Shown: positions 1-9,895 of the stretch, piece after piece | Layout of the letters: each line of letters starts with the position of its first letter | Position numbering within the stretch: the stretch's first letter is position 1 | Source of the DNA: an uncultured Acetatifactor sp. | Lineage (GTDB): Bacteria > Bacillota > Clostridia > Lachnospirales > Lachnospiraceae | NCBI GenBank assembly: GCA_947589505.1 | Contig: CANQCF010000001.1 | Span: 44,557 to 108,556, forward strand | Direction: 5' to 3' | Length of the DNA stretch: 64,000 nt | Notes under the pieces: generated by a model | Told to the model about the DNA's origin: nothing | Databases searched by the model: none | The model's input: only the letters and a program-made list of their open reading frames with translations | Position numbers and translations under genes: made by a program

Positions 1-924
1 GACCGTAATGCCCCGCAGCTGTCTCAGGATCCGCACCAGCACATAAACCGTAAAAGCGATCAGGCCGATGACCATCAGCAGGATAAAGACCTTCTCCAGG
101 ATCAACCAGACAACGGCAGTTTCCGCCTGGGCCGGGAGCTGCGCGGCGCCGGAGATCCCGTCGGAAAATTCCTGCTTAGGACTTGAATCCCGCTGCAGAC
201 GGCCGATCCAGCCAAAGAGAAATTGAAACAGCTCCCTCAGGCCCTCTCTCACCCAGTCCTGGAACCGTTGGAACCATTCTTTGGGAACCGTCAGCAGAGA
301 AATTAGAAACAGCAGTCCCGAGACGGAAAGCACAAAAATGAAAGCGCTTCGGATGCCTGAGGCAAAGATCTCCCTCTTTGGCATGGAGGAAGCAGTCCCG
401 GTATTCAGCGATGTAAAGACAAGAAATTTATCTGTAAAAAAGGCGAGAAAATACATTCCCGCCTGCAGGATCATCACCAGGCAGTAAGGGAAAACATACA
501 GTTTCTCTCTCTGAAAACTCAGAAAGAACGGGACAAGGAAGCAGAGTACCATGGACACATACGGCGGGACAATGCGGGTCGGCATCTCTTTCGGCTGCAG
601 ATAATGAAGGACGGATACCAGCACATACCCCATGGCAAAGACCAGATACAGGATCCGAAGTCCAAAAAAAGAAAGCGGCAGGAGCAATACGGCGGCGATG
701 GCAAGGATGTGACAGAGAAGTACGGTCAGAAACCTCTTCTTTTTCCTTCGAACCAGATACAGGGCCGGAGGAAGAAAACCAAGAAAAACCCACGCGAGGA
801 TATCCCCCGCCCCGGGTTGGAAATTCCACTCCGCCGAGAAAAACAGTACGGCTACAAAGAAAAACCAGTGATTCGCCTGGGAAGCAAAAAACTCCCGCAG
901 GCCGAAAGTATAGTCTTGATCCAT
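1..924 (-). CDS. Multi-pass membrane protein (partial, runs off window), third gene of MoxR/DUF58 cluster
   Basis: Open minus frame from CAT at 922-924 to the window edge; hydrophobic translation MDQDYTFGLREFFASQANHWFFFVAVLFF...; follows DUF58 gene in the same orientation. Confidence 0.6.
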   Translation of the reverse strand, partial: MDQDYTFGLREFFASQANHWFFFVAVLFFSAEWNFQPGAGDILAWVFLGFLPPALYLVRRKKKRFLTVLLCHILAIAAVLLLPLSFFGLRILYLVFAMGYVLVSVLHYLQPKEMPTRIVPPYVSMVLCFLVPFFLSFQREKLYVFPYCLVMILQAGMYFLAFFTDKFLVFTSLNTGTASSMPKREIFASGIRSAFIFVLSVSGLLFLISLLTVPKEWFQRFQDWVREGLRELFQFLFGWIGRLQRDSSPKQEFSDGISGAAQLPAQAETAVVWLILEKVFILLMVIGLIAFTVYVLVRILRQLRGITV

Positions 925-952
925 AACGACCTCGCTTGCCTGTGAAAAGGCG

Positions 953-2074
953 CTATACGCGGATAAATTTAATCTTCTGACGCAGGGAAAGCGGAAGATC
1001 CTTCAAATTCTCTTTCCCTCCGGCGGGGTAAAACCAAGAAAACCCTCTGCCCTGGAGGGAAAACTCCTGCAGGATCTGCAGGAAATCTTCGTAATGATTG
1101 GGAGAGATAAAGCAGGTGTAGGTGTTTTCCTGCTCGTTCAGGATCTTCTTCCGGAACAGTTTTTCAAAGGACAGGGCCTCTTTCTGCGTGTCCAGGCGCG
1201 CCAGGCTCCGCAGAACGATGGAGAGCTGTTTTTTCCCCTTTCCGGCAGGGCACATCATAGGGTCTCCTGTCCTGACATCCGGAGCGTTACAGTAAAAGGA
1301 AACCTGTATCCCCCGATCCAGCAGATTCTTTGCCAGTCCTGCGCCGATGCGGATGCAGTCCTCCACACTCTCCGTTTTCTTCAATATATCTTTGTCTTCC
1401 AGGTTCATGTAGATCCGTACCGTCTTAGGAGCGGTGTAATTCTTCTGATTGACCATGAACCTTCCTGTTTTCGCGGTGGCCTTCCAGTTGATGCTGCGCA
1501 TGTCGTCGTAGGGCTGGTACTCCCGAATGCCGCGAAGTTCAAAGGGATCCTCGTAAAGATTGCGCTTGGTGAGAAGCTCGCCGTTTAACTCCTGCAGAAG
1601 GAACTGAAACTCCCGGCTCTCCAGCGGCTGGGGAAGCACATAGACGCTCTCATCCGGCTGCATGGAGGCGTGAAACTCATTAAACAGAAAGAGATCCGCC
1701 GCCGTGAGATCAATGTTGTTGATCTTGAAATACCCTCTTTTTCCCCCGCGAAACCGCAGATTTCTTGTGACCCGCTCTCCTCCTCCCACATGAAAGACAT
1801 CATTGTGATAGAACTGATCGGTGGTGACGGAGCCTCTGCTCTTCTCAAACTCCAGGGAACGGTCGGTCTGAAATTTCACCATCAGCATGGAGAGGGGCAG
1901 TTTTTTTCCATTCTCCACTGAGATCTGCAGAACCCCTTCCTCTCCCACCGTGACCTCGGGTGTGAGAAACCGGGTCTGGACATTCAGCTTTTCCCTCCAA
2001 AACCTCTCGTAAAAGCCACGCTGAATGAAAAAGACCAGCGCCAGAATCACTAAAAGGATGAACAACTGTATCAT
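953..2074 (-). CDS. DUF58 domain-containing protein
   Basis: Translation contains ELRGIREYQPYDDMRSINWKATAKTGRFMVNQ, typical of DUF58; overlaps upstream MoxR gene by ATGA. Confidence 0.88.
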   Translation of the reverse strand: MIQLFILLVILALVFFIQRGFYERFWREKLNVQTRFLTPEVTVGEEGVLQISVENGKKLPLSMLMVKFQTDRSLEFEKSRGSVTTDQFYHNDVFHVGGGERVTRNLRFRGGKRGYFKINNIDLTAADLFLFNEFHASMQPDESVYVLPQPLESREFQFLLQELNGELLTKRNLYEDPFELRGIREYQPYDDMRSINWKATAKTGRFMVNQKNYTAPKTVRIYMNLEDKDILKKTESVEDCIRIGAGLAKNLLDRGIQVSFYCNAPDVRTGDPMMCPAGKGKKQLSIVLRSLARLDTQKEALSFEKLFRKKILNEQENTYTCFISPNHYEDFLQILQEFSLQGRGFSWFYPAGGKENLKDLPLSLRQKIKFIRV

Positions 2075-3015
2075 GGTGTCAGGCCCTCGGTGGGAACCGC
2101 CGTATTTTTCAGGACATCCCGGATAAATCTCTCGCAGTCCGTATTTTTGCCGTAGCCCAGGATAACGCGATGAACCAGCACAGCGGGAGCAACGGCCTTC
2201 ACGTCGTCCGGCGTACAGAAATCCCTCCCCATGAGGCAGGCGTGGGCTTTAGATGCGTATAGCAGTGCAAGCGTTCCCCGGGGACTGGCGCCCATCAGAA
2301 CGTCGCTGCTTTCCCTGGTGGCCTCTGCAAGTCTCACGATATAATCCAAAATACAGGGCGCGGCATAAACTTGAGCCGCCTCCCGCCGAACTTCCTCCAG
2401 TTCCTTCAGATCCGTGACGGGAGCCAGGGTATCCAGAGGATCGGACTCCTTATATTTCTCCAGGATGGAGATCTCCTCCTCGTGGCTGGGAAGCCCCATG
2501 GACAGTTTCATCATAAAGCGGTCCAGCTGCGCTTCCGGCAGAGGGAATGTGCCCGCCGTCTCCACGGGATTTTGGGTAGCTATCACAAAAAAGGACTCTC
2601 CGGGCGGGTAACTCTGACCGTCGATGGTGATCTGGCGCTCCTCCATAACTTCCAGAAGCCCCGCCTGGGTCCTGGGCGTCGCCCGGTTGATTTCGTCCGC
2701 CAGAAGGATCGTGGTAAAGACAGGTCCCTTTCTCAAAAGAAATGTGCCGCTCTTTGGTTCAAACACGTTCAATCCCGTGATATCGCTGGGAAGCAGGTCC
2801 GGGGTGAACTGGATCCGTGAGAAATCCGCGTCAATGGACCGAGCCAGAGCTTTTGCAAGCTTTGTCTTTCCGGTTCCCGGCACATCCTCCAAAAGAACAT
2901 GTCCCTTCGCCACCAGCGCGGCAGTTAAAAGTGTGAGCAGCGATTCCTTTCCAACGATGACCCTGCTTAAGTTTCCGTTCAGTTTTTCATAAAATATTTT
3001 TCCCTTTTCCGACAT
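2071..3015 (-). CDS. MoxR-family AAA ATPase
   Basis: Walker A GTGKTKLAKALA, Walker B LLADEINRA, MEERQITIDG; start chosen at MSEKGK because AAGGAG lies just upstream. Confidence 0.92.
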   Translation of the reverse strand: MSEKGKIFYEKLNGNLSRVIVGKESLLTLLTAALVAKGHVLLEDVPGTGKTKLAKALARSIDADFSRIQFTPDLLPSDITGLNVFEPKSGTFLLRKGPVFTTILLADEINRATPRTQAGLLEVMEERQITIDGQSYPPGESFFVIATQNPVETAGTFPLPEAQLDRFMMKLSMGLPSHEEEISILEKYKESDPLDTLAPVTDLKELEEVRREAAQVYAAPCILDYIVRLAEATRESSDVLMGASPRGTLALLYASKAHACLMGRDFCTPDDVKAVAPAVLVHRVILGYGKNTDCERFIRDVLKNTAVPTEGLTP

Positions 3016-3139
3016 TGTAAACTCCTTTGCCATGAATATATCTTAGCATAATTTCCTCTGTTTGAATAGCAGAAAATTAACCGGTTCTTTTTTGTCCATC
3101 AGATACATAATCTGTATAAAAATAGATCGGGGTCGGAAA

Positions 3140-3466
3140 ATGTACGAGGAAGAAATGAATTCCCGGATGGAACTCGCCCAAAAGATGAGAAGCCAGAGCA
3201 TGGAAAACGGCTATCGGATCGGCCGCGGCTGTTACAAGTCCCCTGCCTGTGCGGAGGACGAGCAGGACGCCGGCCTCAGGAGGTCCCTGGCGCGTTTGAG
3301 GATACTGGCCGTGGTCTTTCTGGTGGCAGGCATCGTCTTCCTGGACAAGTGCGGAGGACGGATCGGCGCGCTGGACGCGGACAGAATTTTCCGGATGATC
3401 GAGCTGGATTATGAGGACATCCTGACGGAAAAATTTACGGCGCTCATAGAAAACTGCCGAAGGTGA
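3140..3466 (+). CDS. Small single-pass membrane protein, unknown function
   Basis: MYEEEMNSRMELAQKMRSQ...ILAVVFLVAGIVFLDKCGG; one TM segment; 3' end overlaps a terminator hairpin. Confidence 0.55.
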   Translation: MYEEEMNSRMELAQKMRSQSMENGYRIGRGCYKSPACAEDEQDAGLRRSLARLRILAVVFLVAGIVFLDKCGGRIGALDADRIFRMIELDYEDILTEKFTALIENCRR

Positions 3467-3486
3467 ACCAATTCCTTCGGCAGTTT
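3451..3486. terminator. Bidirectional terminator between convergent genes
   Basis: AAACTGCCGAAGG - 10 nt - CCTTCGGCAGTTT perfect inverted repeat between convergent 3140..3466(+) and hisIE(-). Confidence 0.7.
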
Positions 3487-3503
3487 GAAATTTTCTGTTC
3501 GTA

Positions 3504-4793
3504 TCATTCTCTCTTAGCAAGCTCGGAAGTGATCTCTTCCCAGGTCACATCCTTTTCCGCCATCAGAACCATCATATGGTACAGGAAATCACAGATCTCG
3601 TATTTGATTTCTCCGGCGTTGGGATTTTTCGCCGCGATAACGATCTCCGTCGCCTCCTCCCCGATCTTTTTCAGGATCTTATCGATCCCTTTGTCGAAGA
3701 GATAGTTTGTATAGGATCCTTCCTTGGGGTTTGCCCTGCGGTCCCGGATCACAGCCATCACGTTTTCAAACACCTGCAGGGGATTTGCCTGCTCTCCCTC
3801 CTGCTCCTGCTTTGTGATCTCGTTAAAGAAGCAGCTCCTGGCGCCGGTGTGACAGGCGACGCCGACCTGAGTGACTTTCGCGAGTATCGTATCCATATCG
3901 CAGTCCGCCGTCAGGGATCTCACAAACTGGAAATGTCCGCTGGTCTCTCCCTTCATCCACTGGCTCTGCCGGCTCCTGCTGTAGTAATGCATCTTCCCGG
4001 TGCGCAGAGTGTCGTAGTAAGCCTCCTCGTTCATATAGGCCACCATCAGCACTTCCAGGGTCTTGCAGTCCTGCACCACCACCGGTACAAGTCCGTCGCT
4101 GTTTTTCTTAAAATCCTCCCACTCGCAGGCGTAACTCGAAGACGATACGTCAATGCCGTTCTGCAGACAGAGTTCCTTCAAGGAAGGGATCTCCTTCACG
4201 TTATCGTTGATCGTATTTCCCGTAATCCCCTCCACAGTATCCAGTCCAAAGATTTCAATCAGCTTGTTCAGGGCTACCTGTTTGATCATCACAACACAGG
4301 GAAGGTATGTAATCGCAGCCGTCTCGTGAAGAATGTGCGGATTCAGGAGGACGAGACCGGACAGAAATTCCTCCGCCAGTTCCAGGTTGTCAGAGATGTG
4401 CTCCGGATTTCCCGTAAAGGCCCAGATTTTCTCCCTGCCAAACTTTTGAGAGACCTCCCGGGTGAGCTGAATGTTGCTCTCCTTATCATAGTTCAGAACC
4501 GCCTTCCGGCAGCCCGCATACAATAATTTTTTGACATCCTCCATCCGTCTGATGTGACCTGCTCCGATCACATCAGCCCGCACGGAGGAACAGATTTCGC
4601 GGATGATATCCAGAGCGTTTTCATGTTCCTGGTCTCCTCTGGACATATCAAAAATAATCAGTTCATCGATATTGTTGTCGTCATAGTATTTGGCGAGCCT
4701 GACGGGATCCGTGTCCCGAATATTCGTATCGTTTAAGTTCATGACAGCGTGCTGCTGATATAGGTATATGCTGGCGATAAATTTCTTACTCAT
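3504..4793 (-). CDS. hisIE: HisIE (phosphoribosyl-AMP cyclohydrolase / phosphoribosyl-ATP pyrophosphatase) with N-terminal HisA/HisF-like domain
   Basis: C-terminal part has [23 protein letters not shown] and [28 protein letters not shown] (HisI) and a HisE tail; N-terminal ~210 aa resembles a HisF barrel ([25 protein letters not shown]...[20 protein letters not shown]). Confidence 0.88.
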   Translation of the reverse strand: MSKKFIASIYLYQQHAVMNLNDTNIRDTDPVRLAKYYDDNNIDELIIFDMSRGDQEHENALDIIREICSSVRADVIGAGHIRRMEDVKKLLYAGCRKAVLNYDKESNIQLTREVSQKFGREKIWAFTGNPEHISDNLELAEEFLSGLVLLNPHILHETAAITYLPCVVMIKQVALNKLIEIFGLDTVEGITGNTINDNVKEIPSLKELCLQNGIDVSSSSYACEWEDFKKNSDGLVPVVVQDCKTLEVLMVAYMNEEAYYDTLRTGKMHYYSRSRQSQWMKGETSGHFQFVRSLTADCDMDTILAKVTQVGVACHTGARSCFFNEITKQEQEGEQANPLQVFENVMAVIRDRRANPKEGSYTNYLFDKGIDKILKKIGEEATEIVIAAKNPNAGEIKYEICDFLYHMMVLMAEKDVTWEEITSELAKRE

Positions 4794-4981
4794 TCTCATA
4801 CTCCCTGGCGGCGAAACAGCCCTGCTATTTCTCAAAACCTCCCGGCAGGACTGCCCTGCTGCTCTCTTCCTGTAAAAACATAACTGACGTCCCGAGGCAG
4901 CTGTGACATCACAAATATACTTTCACAGACATTCATGTATCCACACAAAAATCTTCGGCCGGCAGAATGTTTCCTCTCTGC

Positions 4982-5572
4982 TTAAAGACTGCCCTTCGTA
5001 CTGAGGACGTCCGTGATCCTCTCGTCGAAACCTGCGGCCATATCCAGCGCCTTGGCAAAAGACTTAAACATGGCCTCGATGATGTGGTGCTGGTTGCTGC
5101 CGGACAATACTTTGATATGCAAATTCATCCCGGCGCTGTAACTCACGGCATAAAAGAACTCTCTGACCAGTTCCGTCTCCAGTTCTCCCACTCTCTCCGC
5201 GGTGAATTCACACTCAAAATTCAGATAGGGTCTGCCGCAGAGATCCACGGCGCACAGGCAGAGGGCGTCGTCCATGGGAAGGATAAAGTACCCATAGCGG
5301 CGAATGCCATGCTTCTCTCCTACGGCCTGTCCAATGGCCTGACCCAGGACGATCCCGGTGTCCTCCACCGTGTGATGGCCGTCCACCTGAAGATCTCCTT
5401 TTACCTTACAATCCAAGTCAAAAAAGCCGTGTTTCGCGAAGCCCTCCAGCATGTGATCAAAAAAACCGATGCCGGTCTGAACGGTGCTCTCGCCTTTTCC
5501 GTCCAGATTCAGTGTCAGGGCGATGTCGGTCTCCTTTGTCTTTCTTTTTATCTCAGCGATCCTGTCTTTCAT
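4982..5572 (-). CDS. hisB: Imidazoleglycerol-phosphate dehydratase
   Basis: GIGFFDHMLEGFAKHG, DGHHTVEDTGIVLGQA, GSNQHHIIEAMFKSFAKAL. Confidence 0.96.
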   Translation of the reverse strand: MKDRIAEIKRKTKETDIALTLNLDGKGESTVQTGIGFFDHMLEGFAKHGFFDLDCKVKGDLQVDGHHTVEDTGIVLGQAIGQAVGEKHGIRRYGYFILPMDDALCLCAVDLCGRPYLNFECEFTAERVGELETELVREFFYAVSYSAGMNLHIKVLSGSNQHHIIEAMFKSFAKALDMAAGFDERITDVLSTKGSL

Positions 5573-5601
5573 GGGCAGTCGTCCTCCTGTCTGAAACTGC
5601 T

Positions 5602-6894
5602 TTATGATTCAAATCTAACTTTAATACTGTTGGCGTGCGCCGTCAAGCCCTCGCTTTTCGCAAAGAGCTGGATATCCCCGCTGACTGTTTCAAGTGCTTC
5701 CCTGGAATAGGAAATAATGCTGGACTTTTTGATAAAGTCGTCCACGTTCACCGGGGAGAAAAACTTTGCCGTTCCGTTGGTGGGAAGGATGTGATTGGGG
5801 CCCGCGAAGTAATCGCCCAAAGGCTCCGACGCATGCTCGCCCAGGAAGATCGCGCCGGCGTTGCGGATCCGGGTCATGGTCTCAAAAGGATTTTTTGTCA
5901 GGATCTCCAGGTGTTCGGAAGCGATCTCGTTCACGGCGTCTATGGCGTCCTCCATGGATTCCGCGATCAGGATATAGCCGTAGTTGTCCAGGGATTTCTG
6001 AATGATTTCCCGGCGCTCCAGAACCTGCACAAAGCCCTCAACCTCTCTGTTGACCGTCTGGGCCAGTTCCCGGGAGGTGGTGATCAGGATCGCGCTTGCC
6101 AGCTCATCGTGCTCCGCCTGAGAGAGAAGGTCCGCCGCCGCATATCTCGGATTTGCGGTCTCGTCCGCAAGGACCAGAATCTCACTGGGCCCGGCTATGG
6201 AGTCGATGCTGACATAGCCGTACACGGCCTTTTTCGCCAGCGCCACAAAGATATTTCCGGGGCCGGTAATCTTATCCACTTTCGTGATGCTCTCCGTGCC
6301 GAAGGCGAGGGCGGCGATGGCCTGGGCCCCGCCCACTTTATAGATTTCGTCTACCCCGGCGATATCTGCCGCCGCCAGGGTCCCGGGGTTCACTTTGCCG
6401 TCGGCTCCGGGGGGCGTGGTCATGATCACCCGGTCCACGCCGGCAACTTTTGCGGGGACCACGTTCATCAGCACGCTGCTGGGATAAGCCGCCTTGCCGC
6501 CTGGGACATAAACGCCCACCTTTTCAATGGGGGTGATCTTCATGCCCAGGATCGTCCCGTCGGGCTTTGCATCGAACCAGCTGCTTCGGAGCTGCTTTGT
6601 GTGGAAGGCCCGAATATTCTCCGCGGACTTTTTCAGGACTTTAATAAGCTCCGGGTCCAGTTTTTCATAGGCCTCGTCGATCTCCTCCCGGGTGACGCGG
6701 ATATTTTCCGGCGTCAGGGCAAAACGGTCAAATTTTAAGGTATAGTCAAAGACCGCCCTGTCCCCGTTCTCCCTGACATTGCGCAGGATCTCGTTGACCG
6801 TTTCCTCATATTGCCCGTAGTTGTTGGGACTTCTTTTTAATAGGTCGCTTAAGATATTTTTTTTTGTCTGTGAATTTAACTCCAGGATTTTCAT
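5602..6894 (-). CDS. hisD: Histidinol dehydrogenase
   Basis: KITGPGNIFVALAKKAVYG, IAGPSEILVLADE, SQAEHDELASAILIT, GDYFAGPNHILPT. Confidence 0.96.
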   Translation of the reverse strand: MKILELNSQTKKNILSDLLKRSPNNYGQYEETVNEILRNVRENGDRAVFDYTLKFDRFALTPENIRVTREEIDEAYEKLDPELIKVLKKSAENIRAFHTKQLRSSWFDAKPDGTILGMKITPIEKVGVYVPGGKAAYPSSVLMNVVPAKVAGVDRVIMTTPPGADGKVNPGTLAAADIAGVDEIYKVGGAQAIAALAFGTESITKVDKITGPGNIFVALAKKAVYGYVSIDSIAGPSEILVLADETANPRYAAADLLSQAEHDELASAILITTSRELAQTVNREVEGFVQVLERREIIQKSLDNYGYILIAESMEDAIDAVNEIASEHLEILTKNPFETMTRIRNAGAIFLGEHASEPLGDYFAGPNHILPTNGTAKFFSPVNVDDFIKKSSIISYSREALETVSGDIQLFAKSEGLTAHANSIKVRFES

Positions 6895-6991
6895 AGCTGA
6901 TTTCCTTTCCTTTTCATTTCATTTATCTACAGTCTGTTCCTTCGTTTCCTGCAATCCTCCTGGGAAGAGTCGAAAACTAACCGCAGTCATA

Positions 6992-7123
6992 AGAGCTTTC
7001 ACTTTTGTCTGCGCCTTCGACGGACGAAGGACTTGCATTTTTGGACGCTGCTTCGATGGGCATTCGATGGGCGGCAGGACTTCCACCTTTGTACGCGCCT
7101 TCGACGGCCGGACCGGGACAGGT
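6992..7123. repeat. Degenerate tandem array with ~12-bp micro-period (36/48-bp higher-order units)
   Basis: Three aligned units beginning AGAGCTTTCACT, AGGACTTGCATT, AGGACTTCCACC, each followed by TTTGxxxGCxxC and TTCGAxGGxC; located between hisG and hisD. Confidence 0.65.
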
Positions 7124-7134
7124 TTCATCCAATC

Positions 7135-7821
7135 TCAGGCTTCGCCCTTCTCTGCGAGATAGTTCCGGATCTTTAGAACAAGATCCCGGATCCTCTCCTT
7201 CTCCATCTGCATGCTCACGGGATTGACGATCATCCGTGCGCTTAAGGGGCAGACCTCCTCCAAGACTACCAGCCCGTTCTCTCTAAGGGTGGATCCGGTC
7301 TCCACGATATCCACGATCACGTCCGAGAGCTGCACCAAGGCCCCCAGCTCCACGGAGCCGTTTAGTTTAATGAGATCCACGGTCTGGTGCTTTTTATTGT
7401 AAAAGTAATCCTTTGCGATATTGGGGTACTTGCTGGCCACCCGGATCCTCTCGTGGCGCTGCAGGAGCTCCCTGGCGGATGCCGGGCCGCAGACGCACAT
7501 CTTGCATTTTCCGAACCCCAGGTCCAGAACCTCGTATACATTCCGGTTCTCCTCCATCACGGTATCGGACCCCGCCACGCCGATATCGGCGCTGCCGAGC
7601 TCCACGTAAGTGGGAACGTCCGGTCCCTTTGCCAGGAAAAACTTCATCTTCAGCTCTTCGTTGACAAAGATGAGCTTCCGGGAATTTTTGTCCTTCATCT
7701 CCTCGCAGGTGATCCCCACCTGTTCCAGAATCTCCAGAGTTTTATTGGCAAGACGCCCCTTTCCCAGGGCGAAAGTCAGGTAATGTTCGTCGTTGAACCT
7801 CTGATCAGCCATGGCTCTCAT
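7135..7821 (-). CDS. hisG: ATP phosphoribosyltransferase, short form
   Basis: FALGKGRLANKTLEIL, GSADIGVAGSDTVMEE, DVIVDIVETGSTLRENGL; 228 aa short form adjacent to hisZ. Confidence 0.94.
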   Translation of the reverse strand: MRAMADQRFNDEHYLTFALGKGRLANKTLEILEQVGITCEEMKDKNSRKLIFVNEELKMKFFLAKGPDVPTYVELGSADIGVAGSDTVMEENRNVYEVLDLGFGKCKMCVCGPASARELLQRHERIRVASKYPNIAKDYFYNKKHQTVDLIKLNGSVELGALVQLSDVIVDIVETGSTLRENGLVVLEEVCPLSARMIVNPVSMQMEKERIRDLVLKIRNYLAEKGEA

Positions 7822-8950
7822 CCCTCCCTTTCCCTGCGGACGCTGTCAGCGCGGCGTTCTTTCCCTCCCGCCGCATTTTCTGAACCAGTTCCAGTTTTTT
7901 TTCAAAATCCCCGGGGATCTGCGGATCGTAAGACACCGTCTCCGGAGCGGAGGTCTTGATCTCCACCCTCTGTCTGGAAAGGGCTTCCAGCAGATCGTCG
8001 ATGACGATGGCAAACCCGACGGCGGGCGCGTCTTTTCCGAAATGGCCAAGGAGCGTATCGTAGCGTCCCCCCGTCACCACTGCGCTGCCCACGCCGTATG
8101 TGTAGGCCCTGAAGATCACGCCGGTATAGTAATTGTACTTGCTGAGCATCCCCAGATCATACGAAACGCTGTCCTCCACACCGTAAAGCTTTAAGACTTT
8201 GTCCAGTTTCTCCAGCCGTTCGATGGCGGCCAGGGAGCGGTCGTTTCTGACAAGGGCCTTGGCTTCGCTCAGGGAATTCATGGTGTTAAAGAGATCTGCC
8301 ACCTTCAGCAGGATCCCGCGGTAGGGCTCCTTTACATTCCTCTCGCTCAAGAGCTCCTGGGCGGCAAAGAAATTCTTGCCGGAGATACAGGTCCTGAGGT
8401 CCAGCTCCGTCTCCTCGTCCAGTCCCGCCTCCTGGCATAGCCCCTTAAAATATTCCACCTGTCCGATGGAGACCTGAAATTCCTTCAGGCCCACAGCCCG
8501 CAGCGCTTCCACCACCAGGGCGATCATCTCTCCGTCCGCCTCCACGGAGCCGTCGTTCATCAGCTCCGCGCCCATCTGGGTCACTTCCTTCAGCTTGCCC
8601 TGCAGATTTGAGGTGTTGGAAAAGGTATTCCCTTTATAAGTAAAGCGCAGGGGGATCCGCTCCTCCATATAATATTTTGCGGCGCACCGGGCGATGGAGG
8701 GGGTAAAGTCCGGCCGAAGGGCAAGGGTATTCCCCTCCTTGTCGAAAAATTTATACAGCTCCTTGCTGGGCTTCGTCCCGATCTCCCGGGAAAACACGTC
8801 AAAAAATTCAAAGGTTGGGGGCTGGATGCCCTCGTAGCCGTAGCCGGCGATGAGATCGTGCAGGACTCGTTCCACCTCCTGCTTTTTCGCGTATTCCCTT
8901 CCGTAGATATCCCGCACTCCCTCGGGAGTGTGCAGTAAACGTTTGCTCAT
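7805..8950 (-). CDS. hisZ: ATP phosphoribosyltransferase regulatory subunit
   Basis: HisRS-like: LHTPEGVRDIYGREY, LRPDFTPSIARCAAKYY, VVTGGRYDTLLGHFGKDAPAVGFAI; lacks anticodon-binding domain. Confidence 0.92.
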   Translation of the reverse strand: MSKRLLHTPEGVRDIYGREYAKKQEVERVLHDLIAGYGYEGIQPPTFEFFDVFSREIGTKPSKELYKFFDKEGNTLALRPDFTPSIARCAAKYYMEERIPLRFTYKGNTFSNTSNLQGKLKEVTQMGAELMNDGSVEADGEMIALVVEALRAVGLKEFQVSIGQVEYFKGLCQEAGLDEETELDLRTCISGKNFFAAQELLSERNVKEPYRGILLKVADLFNTMNSLSEAKALVRNDRSLAAIERLEKLDKVLKLYGVEDSVSYDLGMLSKYNYYTGVIFRAYTYGVGSAVVTGGRYDTLLGHFGKDAPAVGFAIVIDDLLEALSRQRVEIKTSAPETVSYDPQIPGDFEKKLELVQKMRREGKNAALTASAGKGRDESHG

Positions 8951-9144
8951 GATCTGTCTCTTTTCTTTTTATTTCCTTAATCTTTCGGTTTTCACCCCAG
9001 ACCGCATCTCCGATAAACGGTCAAGTCCGGGAGCAATTTGAAAAACAGCTCCGCGCTCTGTCTCCGGAAACCTGCTTGCCAGCACCGGCTGAAGGACAAA
9101 ACGTTCTTCCGTCCTGATTTCACAGGGTGTTTTGCGTACCAATT

Positions 9145-9198
9145 CAATTTAGCGTGGTAGCGTGCTACCATACTACCATGTTAAATTGTTCCTGTCAA
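9145..9198 (-). promoter_or_regulatory. Candidate sigma-A promoter of his operon overlapped by palindromic operator
   Basis: Minus strand TTGACA (9198-9193), 17-nt spacer, TAGTAT (9175-9170); TGGTAGC-ac-GCTACCA perfect palindrome 9155-9170 nested in CAATTTA...TAAATTG arms (9145-9151, 9182-9188). Confidence 0.6.
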
Positions 9199-9339
9199 GC
9201 AGTTTTTTCTGTCCCGGTTGTTGGAACTTTTCTGCCCTGCTTTTATTCCTCGTCCCGGTCGGCGTTCCCGTTCTCTTCCGCTGCGTCTCCATCTTCGTTC
9301 TGACCGTCTTGTTTCACTCGACCCCAATTTTTATCCCTT

Positions 9340-9879
9340 TTATTCCCCATCCCGGTCCTCCAGGTCGATCTTCAACCCTTCCAGATAAGGGACCAGGATT
9401 CCCTGCTTTTTCGGCAGTGCGTAGGCGGGATTCAGTTCCTCATAGCGGAAGCTCTTTCGGCCGCCCTCCTTCGCCCGGTCCCAGAAGAACCGCAGCATTT
9501 CATAGGGCAGATAGTAAAGTACATCCTTGTGGGTGTAATAGATCAGAAAAAAAGCGACGCCGCCCTGCTTTTCAAACTTTCCCATGAAGTCCACCTGATG
9601 TTCGTGGATGTTCTGCAGGGCGAAAGTGTCTGAGGCACATTCCTTTGCGTCGAAGCAGACGGGAATCCCCTGGACCGCGCCAATATAGTCCACCGTGCTC
9701 TTCTGGTCAAAATAGGCCAGGGTGATCTGCCGCGTGTCCTTGTCCAGCTTCACCGGGGTGATGGGGGTGGGGATCTTCTGGATCAGCGCCAACTCACTCT
9801 CCTCATACTTTTCATTTGTTCGATTGATCATATCCTCCAGGGTGGATCCCCTGAGGCCTCTGGAATTCCAGGTCGCCAT
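9340..9879 (-). CDS. recU: Holliday junction resolvase RecU
   Basis: MATWNSRGLRGSTLEDMINRTNEKY, STVDYIGAVQGIPVCFDAKE, GGVAFFLIYYT. Confidence 0.92.
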   Translation of the reverse strand: MATWNSRGLRGSTLEDMINRTNEKYEESELALIQKIPTPITPVKLDKDTRQITLAYFDQKSTVDYIGAVQGIPVCFDAKECASDTFALQNIHEHQVDFMGKFEKQGGVAFFLIYYTHKDVLYYLPYEMLRFFWDRAKEGGRKSFRYEELNPAYALPKKQGILVPYLEGLKIDLEDRDGE

Positions 9880-9895
9880 CTTTACTTTCCTCCAA

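Noticed and set aside
5635-6738. 367-aa plus-strand ORF
   Set aside because: Antisense shadow of hisD
8951-9144. T-box or His-leader attenuator for the his operon
   Set aside because: No AGGGTGGNACCGCG-like core and no His-codon-rich short peptide found on the coding strand
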